From assembly GCA_949752745.1 (NCBI GenBank), contig OX457027.1, positions 74,592,700-74,656,699 of the forward strand: a stretch of 64,000 bases of DNA. The letters are read 5' to 3'. Shown here piece by piece: positions 1 to 11,780 of the stretch. Position 1 is the stretch's first letter. Each line of letters begins with the position of its first letter. A program made the translations under genes and the position numbers. The stretch comes from Protula sp. h YS-2021 (lineage: Eukaryota > Annelida > Polychaeta > Sabellida > Serpulidae). The notes under the pieces were generated by a model. That model had not been told where the DNA came from, made no database searches, and was given only the letters and a program-made list of their open reading frames with translations.

Positions 1-260
1 CAACTTGCCAGAATAGCGTAATTGTAATGCGTTGGATTGATAACTACGAAGTCGAGGTTCCAAGTCCCGTTCAAGGCGGTTTTTTTTCATAGTCTCCCTC
101 TATCGGTTTTGCTGGCATATATTTATAGTTCTGCCACCCATTGTGGCAGTTGTTTGTGTTGTCGCCTGCCGAGCAAGAGGTTGTGAGTCCCGGTCTAGGC
201 TTACTTTTTTATTGGCTCCTTTCACAGGTTTTACAGGCCATATTTATAGTTCTGCCTCTC
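1..260 (+). repeat. tRNA-derived SINE-like fragments (two)
   Basis: The first 80 bases contain an A-box-like stretch (around 16-35) followed by a B-box-like GAGGTTCCAAGTCCC near 51-66, spaced as in a tRNA-derived SINE head. A second B-box-like piece (GAGGTTGTGAGTCCC, near 174-190) follows. Each is followed by a similar segment ending TTTATAGTTCTGCC (about 108-135 and 225-257), so this looks like a dimeric or twice-inserted SINE. No cloverleaf good enough for a functional tRNA was found. Confidence 0.35.
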
Positions 261-3200
261 ACAAAAGCATATAGGGCCCATACTGCATTACTTTTTTCCC
301 AAGCAGATCTTCATCTTCTTTCACCTTTGTAATGACTTCTCGTTTACGGCTGGGAACAATGTCCACAGACATTCTTGTTTTTTTTTGTAAGCGCACACAG
401 AAAGTTATAGTCACAGAACAGGTCGAGATTTGTTTCCATTGCATTCAGAATCGCATTGACACTATTTGTTAGTTGTGATAATTTGTGCAGGTTTGGATGA
501 AGGAAAGGGCAGTATAATGGAACAGAAGGTAAATCCAGTTATTTTATGTATCCTCAAGTGTATTCGTTAAAAAGTAAGTCACTGAAAATTTGAGCAGGTT
601 GCCATGGCAGTGAACAATATGATTTCATGAGCAGGGTAAATTAAGAGTCATCCTAAGTGTGAGAACGTCGAAACATGATTTTACATTAAATCGTTTCATG
701 AGTGTTGTTATTATGCAATTGAGAACGGTAAATATGCATTGTGTCTGATAACATTCGACTTGCAGTGGCAACAATACGGTAATGTCCTTTCACGGAGCGC
801 ATTAAGCCAGACCCTCACTGTCAATCAACTGGTCGATATGGACTGGAAATTTGGAGGTAAATTTCAAGACAACACAGATGGATTTGTTAAGTATCTGATT
901 ATGTTCACAAACTGTTCGAAAGAAAACTGGCATTTCTGATATATTTCTGATCAGGCTTACTTCACATGGTCATGATAAAAGCTACAGGTTCCCGCATTGA
1001 TGCAGTTACTTTGCAGTATTTCTGGGAAAACTTTTTTTCAAATGTAACTCAGTTGTATATGCCCCTGGTGTTAATTCTGCCCTTCGTATATCTGGATACG
1101 TTTTAACTTCACCTTTAACACATTATTGTGTCTCACATAAAGAATCTCTGTTGTATTTCTGAGCTCAAGCAAGTCAGCTGTATATGTGTGTTGTTTTACT
1201 GCCTTCGCTATTTCATTTTCTGTACTCCGTGATGTAGAAGAGCTGGAGTTGCGCACACATTGACGAAGTCTCCTCGTTTTTAGAATTTCTGGTACATGTC
1301 GGTTCTAATTGTGTCTTTTATTCCTTAGTTACAGCAGCGAGTAGTGAACTGAATAAAGTGGCAAGTACATTCCTGCAACTCAAGCTAGTCATAAATAAAG
1401 GAAACAAACGGGAAAATGTATTCATGGGTAAGAACTGATTCAGTCAATTGCAACGTATGGATACCGTGCTTGAAATCGATTTTATTGATTTAGATTGGGT
1501 GGATGAGCCACCATTATAAGTTTATCAGCAACTGTTATGAGCAACTGTTATGAAAAGGTGCTTGGCTTGTTCCTGCATGATAAAAATCTGTAATTTAGAA
1601 ACATACATTTGTCAGTATCAAGGTAGTTTATATCATTATTGTTGACATTGTTCCTTATTTGCGTGATCTTTAACCCCCCACCGGGACTTAAGGTCACGGA
1701 GGAGATTGTAGATTGGGTGTGGTCAGCCTAGCAGTTGCTGGCTGCCTCCCCCCCCCCACAATCCCTCCCAAAAATCTTGTTTCTTTGTCCGATTTTAAGG
1801 TCACACTGGCAACAATCCGGCCCAGTTGGGGATGTGCTCTGGGTGATGGCTTGTTTTTAAACATTTGGTTACGAAAAAAACTATTGTATAAATGTTCTTT
1901 TTTTTACACCTTGCTTTTATTTCAAGAATAAGTTGCTAGTACAGCAGTATACATTGTATAACAAGTCGCAAAAGTGTTTATCTATTTATTTATTATTTTT
2001 TTTTTTTGCTGCAGAGTATAAATGTTCTTTGCCTTTCAGAATTAACACTGCCACAGTTCTACTCATTTTTACACGAGATGGAAAAGGCCAAAGCAAGCTT
2101 GGAACACTACAGCTGATACACAGTTGAAGAGATACATTGATAAATACTGTTTTTAAATACACTTTTGTGTTGCACTGGGATCAGTGACGTCATGTGACCT
2201 GAATTCCACCGAATTTTGAGTAATTAAAGATTCGTTTAAACCATCTCTCTGCTCAAAGAATATCGGACCTTAGACCGTTTGACTTTCCTGAATCAAATCA
2301 GTTATAACGTTGTAGCAAGATTGCTCCGTCTCGTGTGCAGCGTTTTTTGGTCTGCTAAAAAAGTCGATATTATTTCACAATGTTATGCGATAGCAACATT
2401 TATTCTTTCTTGCAGTGGAAAAATATAAATCTTTCTTCATTAAGTAGACAATTTGTGAAGTCGGTGAATGCTATCTCTTCAGTGCAATTGTCTGTCAGAT
2501 GTATAACATTGTGATGCAGCCGATATCACGAGAGGATCCAGAATTCTCAAGTGGGAACGGGGGGGGGGGGGACTGGGATCAGGTTATATTTTTGAGTAAA
2601 TATTGTGAAAATCTACTAATGAAAATTTTACGCGAAGGGAAGGGTCGGAATCCTACGACCCCTCCCCGGATCCTCCCTTCATATAAGAATCTTTCCTCAG
2701 GAAGCTTGATGGGCATGATTTCGCTTCAATGAAACCTATTTAGTTGTATGGTAACAGAAGATTTCTCCGAAATGGGCACAAGACAACCGAGAAAAATAAA
2801 TTTTCGAAAGAGCTCGAAGATAAAAGACACTGGGAATGTGCAGTGTACATACTTTATTTTTGTATTAAGAATGTAGGGATTAAATTGATAAACTACAAAT
2901 TAAACGTACAAGTGAATTTATGCTTTCGTAATGGAGCGAAAATCAACTCGTATCCTGGGACCATTTTTAACGTTTTGGAGCAATCTCAGAATTCATGTGT
3001 TTTTTTTTACACAACAAACAATAGAAGAGTTGGGTTTAAAATGAAAACAGTATATTTTTAAAGGGAATACTATTTTATCTCAAATACAGTGGAAACTTGT
3101 TCCATCAGTTTCCATCGCCCATAAAGTTTATTAATTAACCGGGAAAATTAAAAGCCGATAGTATGGTAAAGGATTTTTCTATTAGGATGCAACTAATAGG

Positions 3201-3668
3201 TTAGTATATTTAACTGGTTTCCTCTTTATTACACCCGGTTCAGACGCTATGGTGAAATTGTGGTGCCCTTTACAAGATGATCTTCAACTAGAAAAGAACC
3301 TGTGCAAGTTTTTAACATATCCAACCACCAACACTCTATCATAATGTATCTTTCTGGTGGACGTTTAACGATGAACTGGACGAGAATTCATACACAGCTT
3401 TCTCAAATTACTCGCACCCTTTAACGATGCCACCTCCACGGCGTGAACACACCGAGTCACATACAGGTTATCACAATTACGCAGTCAGTATCAACTAGGA
3501 GTCTTGTTTATGGCCAATGTTATTCCGTCTTGAGAGTTGATTATAGTTTTTCTGAAACAAAACGAAAGCTATGTTGAGAAGAACATCCGAAATTATAACG
3601 ATACTTACAAGTACATTGATTAAATATTTATTAGGAAAAAAAAGATTAAACAAGTGGGTCAGTGAAAC
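261..3668. other. No gene seen; AT-rich non-coding DNA
   Basis: Only short open frames occur here and none matches a family I recognise. Homopolymer C and G tracts lie near 1750 and 2560-2570. A TGACGTCA octamer occurs at 2185-2192. I see no splice-bounded coding segment. Confidence 0.6.
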
Positions 3669-4454
3669 TGACTATGTCCCTCGCCGGCGTACAATCCCAG
3701 TATTTGATTTTGTTAGGTTGGACTACAACCCTTAAGCAATTCGTATCATATTTGTCAATTTTAAAATTCCAGCTGGGCCAATGTCCTTAGGCCGACCTGG
3801 CTCATTTACAACACCAATTCTTGTTACCACCCATACTACCTATGTGTATAACATTTTGCCAATTGATAGAAAAATGATGCTTGAGTGTGTTAACAAAATC
3901 ATTCCAGTATGTAAGGGTTGTGAAAATTTATGAAATTCAGCTGGGCCAATGTTCTTGGGCCGATAGGGCTCATTTACAATACCAACCTTTACTGGTTCCA
4001 ATACTTCCTATATGTAAAATATTTCAACAATCGATCCAGAAATGTAGGCTTGAGTGTGTTAAACTCATTGAAATGAGTAAGGATTGGGAAAATTTGTGAA
4101 GTTCAGCTGGGCCAATGTCCTTGGGCCGACATGGCTCATTTGCAATACCGACCTTTGTTGGTTTAAATACTTCCTATATGTAAAAGGTTTCAACAATCGA
4201 ACCAGAAATGTAGGCTTGAGTGTGTTAACAAACTCATTCAACTGAGTAAGGATAGGGAAAATTTGTGAAGTTCAGCTGGGCTAATGTCCTTGGCTCATTT
4301 ACAATACCGATCCTTGTTCGTTCCAGTACTACCCATATATGCAATATCTTAACAATCGGTAGAAAAATGTAGGCTTGAGTGTGTTAACAAAAAAGGTGTG
4401 GACAGACGGACGGACGGACGAACCCAAAAACTATAGTCCCCCGGCGGGGGACTA
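3669..4454 (+). repeat. Hairpin-ended dispersed repeat with 167-bp tandem units
   Basis: Four tandem units begin at AGCTGGGCCAATGT-like sequence at 3771, 3939, 4105 and 4274, a period of about 167 bp. The block is bounded by inverted GTCCCTCGCCGG (3676-3687) and CCGGCGGGGGAC (4441-4452), 11 of 12 positions matching. The right end carries a GACAGACGGACGGACGGACG tract (4401-4420). It then ends in a perfect hairpin, GTCCCCC-GGC-GGGGGAC (4436-4452), followed by TAATAAATAAAA. The ends look like element boundaries. The mechanism is not known to me. Confidence 0.7.
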
Positions 4455-6540
4455 ATAAATAAAAACAACACCCAACCCCTTAACACCGACACTCAACCCT
4501 GTGATAATATATGCAACCATTTCTGCAAAGCGCAAAATCCAGTACGACATTTAATTTTAACGGACCTAAATGCGTGTCCAGCACGTTTTAAAGACCCTTC
4601 ACATTTACGATGGGTAGCAGTACTAAGTAACCACATACCCTGTCTCTGACTCAATGCATATTACTGGTATTTCTTTTAACTCTTGGTGCAGCTTAGAGGC
4701 CTGCTGTGCCAGTGCACATATTACACCCGAATTTTCCCGCCTTCCAGATCCTTTTACTGCAACAGAAAAACACAACCAAGAATTCGATTAATTTTCCCAA
4801 TTTGGTATTTTGCAGACACTAAATTGTTATTTCACTTCACACTTCTAGCAATTCCACACTCAGTCACTGACAAAGAAGTCACACTTAAAAAGACGTTCGT
4901 GGAGCCATCCAAATAAAGCCGCTAATAAGATCCCGAAGGTCGGAAACAGTTTATATAAATCTTACCGAAAATCGACCCGCTCGACTACAGGTCACCGGTC
5001 CAAATAATGCTAAAATTGTTCAAGTCGGAACTGCGTCAGCGAATATAATAATTTAAATCATTTCAAACATTTTCCACCACGTATTTTATCTACTGCAAAG
5101 CCATTTCAACTATATTTTGTTGACTAAAATAGGTCCAAAATCGATAAAACATCTCAATTTGTAATTTGTTTAACGATCAGTCACCCATACAAACTACGCA
5201 TGGATTAAGCAATATGAAACATGATCTATGGAAAAATCTTCCGACGTTTTGTCGTTTGACTAGTGGGATTTTGGCAGGCGAGCTTCTCTCTGACAGCACT
5301 TAGTCCAGTGAGATTTTCACCCTACGGATATATTTTCAAATTAACACTTTTTGCAAATACAGTTTCAAGTACTATTATTCACAAACACACAAAAAAAATT
5401 TTAAAAAATTTAAAAAGCCATTTAAAGCCAACATGTCAATTCAGTACGTGCCTTTATACTTCGACGAACACTTAAATTATAAGCATGATAACATTCTTGC
5501 TTTCACATCGCAAGAATTCAGTACAAAAAAATCGTGATTTTTACCAGCCCTGTAATCAACAGCCAGCATTTGTTTTAAAAATAAAAAATTCTTTCATTTT
5601 TAAATGAACAAACGCTCATGACTTAGCACAGCCTATGCTGTGACTTTGAATATTATTCATCTTAATGCTTGGCTATTTTTCACTCTTCACTAACCTGCCA
5701 GACACAGTCCTCCGGCGTCGGAGCAGACAAGACCAGTCACATCGGCCGCACTCGTTCTAAAACCACAATTGACATCATTAGTTAAGATCACAGCAGTACT
5801 CTTTATGCTGGCCGAAAAGCAACGTAACATTTGGCCTTGCTCGTTTAAAATTAGAACACACCAGGCCAGTACTAACGATTTGGACTGGAACTAAAACAGT
5901 TTTGTTTCTGATCCCAATTTTGTGAGAAAATTGGGCGGCAATCTTTTTTTTTTTTTTTTTTGCTTATTATTTTATTTTTTTCTAAAAAAAACCGGCCTGA
6001 CCTGAACTTTTTATTTTTAAAAATTTCGACGACCCGCCGTTGGACAAAATTTCGCTTTTGTCCTATACAGTATGGATTAATGAGCATTTCTATGAATAAC
6101 ACTTACAGTATAAATTTGAAAGATCTACTGCAAAAGGTTGAAATGTTTGTTATGTGAAAGTTTATTATATGTTTCTCATGTGAAACACAATTTTGCCAAT
6201 ATAAGAGACGGAATGCATTGGGAAAAAAAGTTTCAAGTGACTGGGAACGTTTTAGTCGCTGGAATGACAACTGAAATGCTTGAACAAACTTACTACTACT
6301 GACATTTATTAAAAAATACAACGCTACTTGAAAAATGTTTCAAAATAAAAAACTGCATTACAAAGTTGCTGTGGTAATGCACCCCGTGATTTTTTTATGG
6401 GGTACATTGGGACAGGACAAGTTACGAACTTCGCCCCAAAGCAAAAGCACTTCAAGAAAGAACCATAGGTTTCAATAGGCAGGGTTGCCACCCAATTTTC
6501 AAAATGAATTTTCCCGACTTTTTCCTACCAATAGAATTAT
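4455..6540. other. No gene seen
   Basis: AT-rich DNA with short open frames only, a T tract at about 5945-5961 and no recognisable domain on either strand. I see no repeat structure beyond simple A/T runs. Confidence 0.55.
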
Positions 6541-6612
6541 GTCTCCCCGACCAAGGGGAGACATATAGTGTTTGTACGTTCTGTGTGTGTGTATGTGTGT
6601 ACGTGTGTGTGT

Positions 6613-6644
<32 letters not shown>

Positions 6645-7800
6645 CAGTCTGTTGTGAACAAAGTGTTGTGTGCAAGATATCTCGAGAACGAAACGTCGGA
6701 TCGACTTCAAACTTGATCGAATTATTTCTTGGTAAAGTCGGACGGTTCTATCAACTTTTGACGCATGTCACGTGATTAGGGCAAGCGTATGACGTCATTA
6801 CGTAAAAATCTTTTGTGCGAAATTTCTCAGCCGCTGAACATCGGAGAAAGTTGAAACTTGGTGGGATTGTTGCTTGGTTGGTCCGAAAGACTCTGTAGAT
6901 TTTTTTTGCGAGTAGAACGAACGAATGCGGCGTATGACGTCATCACGCAGAATATGTATATATTTTGAACAAGATCTTGTGTGCAAAATATCTCGATAAC
7001 GGAAAGTTCTATCGACTTCAAATTTTATATAGATATTCCTTGGGTCAGTCGGCGGGTTCTATCAATTTTTAGCGCATGTCAGGTGATTGAGGCAGGCGTA
7101 TGACGTCATTACGTAAAAATCTTGTGTGCGAAATTTCTCAGCTGCTGAACATCGGAGAAAGTTGAAACTTGGTGGCATTGTTGCTTGTTAGGTCCGAAAG
7201 ACTCTATAGAATTTTTTCGCGAGTAGAACGAACGAATGCGGCGTATGACGTCATTACGTAAAATATGTTTTATTTTATAAACAAAGTCTTGTGTGCAAAA
7301 TATCTCGATAACGGAATGTCCTATCGACTTCAAATTTTATATGAATATTCCTTGGGTCAGCCGGACTGTTCCATCAATTTTTGGCGTGTCACGTGATTAG
7401 GGCGGGTGTATGACGTCATTGCGTAAAAATCTTGTGTGCGAAATTTCTCAGCTGCTGGACGCCGGAGAAAACTGAAACTTTGGATTACTGCTTGGTAGGT
7501 CCGAAAGAAACTCTAAATATTTTTCATGAGTAGAATGAACGAAAGCGGCGTATGACGTCATCACGTAAAATGTGTATATTTTGAACCAGATCTTTTATGC
7601 ATGATATCTCGATAACGGAAAGTCATATCGACTTAAAATTTTATATGGATATTCCTTGGTTCAGTCAGACGACTGTTTAACTTTTGACAGGTAAAAAGTT
7701 ATCTGTTCTTAAGCAAAATATCTCGACATCGGAAAGTCGGATCGACTTTAAATTTGGTGTAGTTATTCCTCGGATAGGTCACACGGTTTTATTAAACATT
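6541..7800 (-). repeat. Hairpin-ended repeat with 311-bp tandem array and six CRE palindromes
   Basis: The left edge is a perfect hairpin, GTCTCCCC-GACCAA-GGGGAGAC (6541-6562), followed by a GT-rich tract (6581-6644) and CAGTCTGTTGTG. About 3.5 tandem copies of a roughly 311-bp unit follow. Each unit contains TCTCGATAACGG-like and ATCGACTTCAAATTTT-like motifs, plus two TGACGTCA palindromes. The palindromes lie at 6790, 6935, 7101, 7246, 7411 and 7553, so spacings alternate at about 145 and 165 bp. Strand is given so that the hairpin is at the 3' end, to match the other hairpin repeats in the window. Confidence 0.7.
6581..6644. repeat. (GT)n-rich microsatellite
   Basis: Almost pure GT dinucleotides with a few interruptions (GTATGT, GTACGT, GTCTGT). 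It sits just downstream of the hairpin at 6541-6562, where related repeats carry CTGTCCGTC-type tracts. It may therefore be an expanded version of that tract. Confidence 0.9.
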
Positions 7801-8520
7801 ATTGAACTCGTATAGAAAATCAAGAAAGGTGCATAACGTCAACATCCCCCCCCCCACCCCAACCTCCCCATTTTTGGCTGCTTTGTTATCTATGCATGGG
7901 TGTTAACTGCGCTGGGGATTTCGGAATATTTTCCCGAAGATTCTCTAGTGTTCCTGCATTCTTTAGAAAGCTTCAAAACAGTAACAGCATTATTGTCGGT
8001 CCATTGCTATTTGTTATTGCCTGAAATTGAGCTTTTTATGCATTTCTCATCTGTGGTTGTTACGTAACATGCCACTCAGCCAGGGGTCAGTGTCAGTTGC
8101 GGTGCATGATGGAGTCGCTATCTACGAGGTCATGGAATGCTATTGTCGTATTATAGCTCTAAGCAGCTCTAGCTATTGATTTTTTTTCACCGCATACTTA
8201 ATTAGGCTGCCAAGATGTGCTGTATATAGGAGCCATGCTGTATCGATTAGCATTGTGTGCAGAAGCATTTTTCGCTATTAAATTGGGTCGTCTGATATCT
8301 TGTGTTATGAGGAGCAGCTCACCATTTTGCCTACGAAATGCCTCCCCCTTCTCCCACCGAGGTGCGTCATCTCTGATGCGCAGTTATGAAGAATGCCTTC
8401 CTAGTGCTATTTGGCCGATGGGAATGTGCGAAGACAAGGTAGTCTATCATGGCTATAACTACACTTAGGGTACAGACTGTTACCGTTGCCTTGGGTAAAA
8501 GGGTTAGAGTTGTGTTTATA
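7801..8520. other. No gene seen
   Basis: C-rich run near 7846-7870, otherwise unremarkable sequence. The open frame at 8217-8468 begins with a non-ATG codon and shows no domain. Confidence 0.5.
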
Positions 8521-8870
8521 GTCGGACCTACAGTAAATAGCTGGGGGCGGGGGGGGGGAGCGTGTGGAGGATGATGCTTAGCAAAAAAAATCCCGACCAC
8601 CTTCAAGACCCGGATAAAAAGATGTAAGGTAAGAACCGTTTGTCGTGACCCCTTCCTTATTCAGGTAAAAAGACGTACGGTAAAACCTGCCTGTCTTGAC
8701 CACCTTCCAGGCCCGGATAAAAATGTAACGTACAGTAAAAGTGCTATAGTGACCAACTTCAGATCTGGATAAGAGGGGCCTACAGTAAAACCCGTTTTAG
8801 CGACCACCTTTCAGACTCCGATGAAAAAAGATGCTCATTTATATCTGTTTTAGTGACCACCATCTGTTTG
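8521..8870. repeat. Degenerate tandem repeat of ACAGTAAAACC...GACCACC units
   Basis: About five imperfect units of 50-70 bp carry the order ACAGTAAAACC, then CCGTTTTAGCGACCACC, then TTCAGACCCGGATAAAAAG. Unit starts lie near 8530, 8620, 8680, 8730 and 8790. The repeated CAGTAAAACC...GACCACC phrase resembles terminal sequences of some Tc1/mariner-like MITEs, so this may be nested or amplified transposon ends. The family is not resolved. Confidence 0.5.
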
Positions 8871-9249
8871 GTTTATTTTAAGATTTTTACAATGAATGAA
8901 GGTTATGTTTGCAGAAATGAATATTTTGTTTCAGTTTGGGGGGGGGGGGGGGGGGTCATGGGTTCAGTCGGGGAGACATTTGTTTTTGTTCACAAAAACA
9001 AGAAACTTAAGTAGGTATCGACTGAAAGTGTGTAATATAAGCCTGCACTCTTATGTTTTGTGTGCACTGGCCGCTCTAGTTAATGTGCGTGTTTAGAATG
9101 TGACAAAAGGCACTCAAAGTCCTCAAAACTTTGGCAAGGCATTAAATCTAGTAAAATAAACCAGATTACCAAACATAAAACATGACAGATACATAAAAAA
9201 TTGGAAAAATTGACAAGTTTTGATATTCAAATTTTTCTGGACCTTTTAG
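8871..9249. other. No gene seen; G16 homopolymer
   Basis: Contains a poly-G run at about 8938-8956 and otherwise no coding or RNA signal. Confidence 0.55.
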
Positions 9250-9484
9250 GATTTCCCTAAAACCCCAAATTATCGCCCATTTTGGTCAATTTGACCACTT
9301 TCGGATGACCGAATCTGACCAAAAGTACCAAAATCACATCTACAGGTCGAGACCTTTCACTAAGTCTATTCTCCATGCTCTACGACCAACAGAACCGGAG
9401 ATATGGCGTGTACAAAAAAGCGATGACGGACAGACGGACGGACACCCCAAACCTATAGGCCCCAATTTGAAGGGTTGGGGGCTT
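9250..9484 (+). repeat. GACGGAC-tract repeat ending in a hairpin
   Basis: A GACGGACAGACGGACGGAC tract (9425-9443) is followed by CACCCCAAACCTATA and a hairpin, GGCCCCAA (9458-9465) with TTGGGGG (9475-9481), then CTTAAAAA. The last 60 bases match the copies at 10734-10838 and 17515-17600 (opposite strand) almost base for base. The upstream body, with AGATATGGCGTGTACAAA just before the tract, differs between copies. Confidence 0.65.
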
Positions 9485-10733
9485 AAAAAGCCTGCTAGTC
9501 CAAACCTCGGTGTCCTCGAACGTGCGCCGAAAGATCCATAGCCTCGGAAGTTGAGATCAATGGCAATTTCTATTCCAGGAACTGTGACCCCTTCTAGCCT
9601 AGGTAGGCAGAAAGGGTCCACTGGGACTGGGGAACGATATAAATCGAAAGTTGAAGAAATTCGACTTTTCGTGCTACATTTTTCGTAGTTTATACTGCTT
9701 TACAACATGGGTAGTATATAATATTTTTAGCAATGTGCGTGGATGATTTTTCAACGCTATACTGCACTATTCATACTGGTATTTTGTTATTCTTGCGGAC
9801 ACCTTCATGCAATGCATTGTGGGTAACTGAGGGCATAATGAGCGATATTTGGAGTTTATCGCACTGTTTTATACCAATACAAATTCTTCGATATTTAAGT
9901 TAAGTAATAAAATTTTTCTTAACGGTAAAAACTGTTAAAAGAACTAACTTCTTGATATGTCACAAGCAAATACCCCGTTATATTTGGTATAAAACAGTGA
10001 GAAAATATGCGTTTTGCCCCGAGGCAAGCACTGGCACTTTTTGATCACGTGATGAAAATGTTATTTCTCATTGGTGGATGTAATGTTGTGACATGAACTC
10101 GTGAAGAATGTGACTGCAAATAATAAAATCGGACGTGTGTCTTTGCAATCGACCTGAGGCATGGCGAAAATTGAAATTGGGCGTAATATCTATGAGTTAC
10201 TGTGCAAACGACCTAAGGTTCACATGGTTTTTTTAGGCAGTTTTATCCTCTACCAGTAACCTAGAATAAATCCCCCAGACCCTGTCATTTCGCCACCTCC
10301 CGAAAACAGCTATTATCCCGGAAATGATATTTTTAGCCGAACCTCCCGACAACTGCCACTAGTTTTCGAATGCAAAATACTGATGTGCTAAAAGAAAACT
10401 GTCAGTATACACATATAAATATCAGGTTTATGCTCACATGTAATCTTTATAGTTGTTAGTTGTTATTTTGGAAAGCAAGTTGATATATCTTACAGTTTGC
10501 ATTTAAAATATTGATATTTCGGGATGACAGAATACAGTGGCGAGTTACAACTATGCTCGAAAATCCTGCCCGAAAAGAATATATTGGCCTGGCATTTTCA
10601 TGAATCACAACATTTTACTTCGTGCATAATAGAAAACATGTGTAAAATCCTGTATTTGCCATATACCGAACTATTCGGTGATCGTGTTCAAAACACGAGA
10701 GTTAATGGACACAAGTAATTGTGAAACATAAGC
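9485..10733. other. No gene seen
   Basis: Only short open frames without recognisable domains. No splice-bounded coding segment or RNA gene was identified. Confidence 0.5.
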
Positions 10734-10838
10734 AGGCCCCAACCGCCCCCCAAATTCATAGGGGTATAAAGCGACGACGGACAGACGGGCGGACGGACAC
10801 CCCAAACCTATAGGCCCCAATCCGAAGGGTTGGGGCCT
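10734..10838 (+). repeat. 105-bp short repeat with 10-bp terminal inverted repeats
   Basis: The element opens with AGGCCCCAAC and closes with GTTGGGGCCT, a perfect 10-bp inverted pair. Inside are GACGGACAGACGGGCGGACGG (about 10776-10796) and, at the 3' end, a strong hairpin: TAGGCCCCAA (10811-10820), a 9-nt loop and TTGGGGCCTA (10830-10839), followed by A6. Partial copies lie at 9425-9484 and, inverted, at 17515-17600. Confidence 0.75.
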
Positions 10839-11714
10839 AAAAAACCACTGAAAAGTGGCGGACGGTCCTAGGTTACTGGTAGTAAGAAATATACTTTCAC
10901 ATTTTATTTCCTACTTAACCACTAAACCTAACTTCCATTATAAATTTGTTATTAAGCAATGTATTATTGTGTGCGTTAGGTCGTTTACATTTTGAAACAT
11001 TACGGTATGTGTCTCGGGTCGTTTGCTGAAAACATCTCCGAATAAAAAAAATCAATCAATCAGACAAACTGAGCGATAAAAGGGCAAAAGCACCGTTCGT
11101 GCTCCATCTTATTCAGTCACTTTTTTATAGATTTTAATAAAAGCATTTGTAAAATACTGTACATTTCTTCTAAATATTTATCCAACGACTTTTCCATTTT
11201 TGGCGTTTTTGAGCATTACAACAACTGAATGCTCCTCTTCCGGCTGATCCTGGTTATTCGCAGATGTAAACACTGGTCGCCCTCCCACCTAGCACAAAAC
11301 CGTACTAGGTGGAGAGACTCTGTATAGAAACGTATAGAGCTTTGCTCTGAAAGCGTATACCGACGACGACGACGAAAACACTGGCCGGTCAGACGCATGG
11401 AGATATTCTTTTGCGGTGGAACGGCTTTAATTCTAGCTTCACGCTGTTAACGATGGGTTAGGACGCTGTACAGTGTAAAACGCCATTGGCACGGTTAGTA
11501 CTAGAATGGGTGCTTACTTACTGTCGCTACATTTTGCCTAAATGCCATTGTGTCATATTCCTTGTTCATGTGTGAAAGCTTACCAAACAAATAAATCGAG
11601 TACTATTTCCCATTATTTTCAAGATAATGTGACATTTTTGGAAAGTCTGACATAAAGTTGATACAACTGTGTTTTCATATACAACGCTGTTGTGTGGCTG
11701 ATACCACGTGCCAC
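10839..11714. other. No gene seen
   Basis: Short frames only and no recognisable motif. Confidence 0.5.
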
Positions 11715-11780
11715 AGTTTTTGGCATAGTGGTAACACGATCGTTTACGTTGCAAGAATTCCAATTCGATCCCCTATAATG
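11715..11780 (+). repeat. tRNA-derived SINE head
   Basis: TTTTGGCATAGTGGTAACACG (about 11717-11738) is a good A-box match. It is followed, at tRNA-like spacing, by CCAATTCGATCCCC (about 11760-11773), a good B-box match. A second A-box-like copy (TTTTAGCATAGTGGTAAT, about 11991-12008) lies 270 bp downstream without a clear B box. The local sequence around both copies is duplicated imperfectly (GCTGTGTGGCT at about 11690 and 11961). No acceptor stem was found, so this is a SINE rather than a tRNA gene. Confidence 0.45.
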
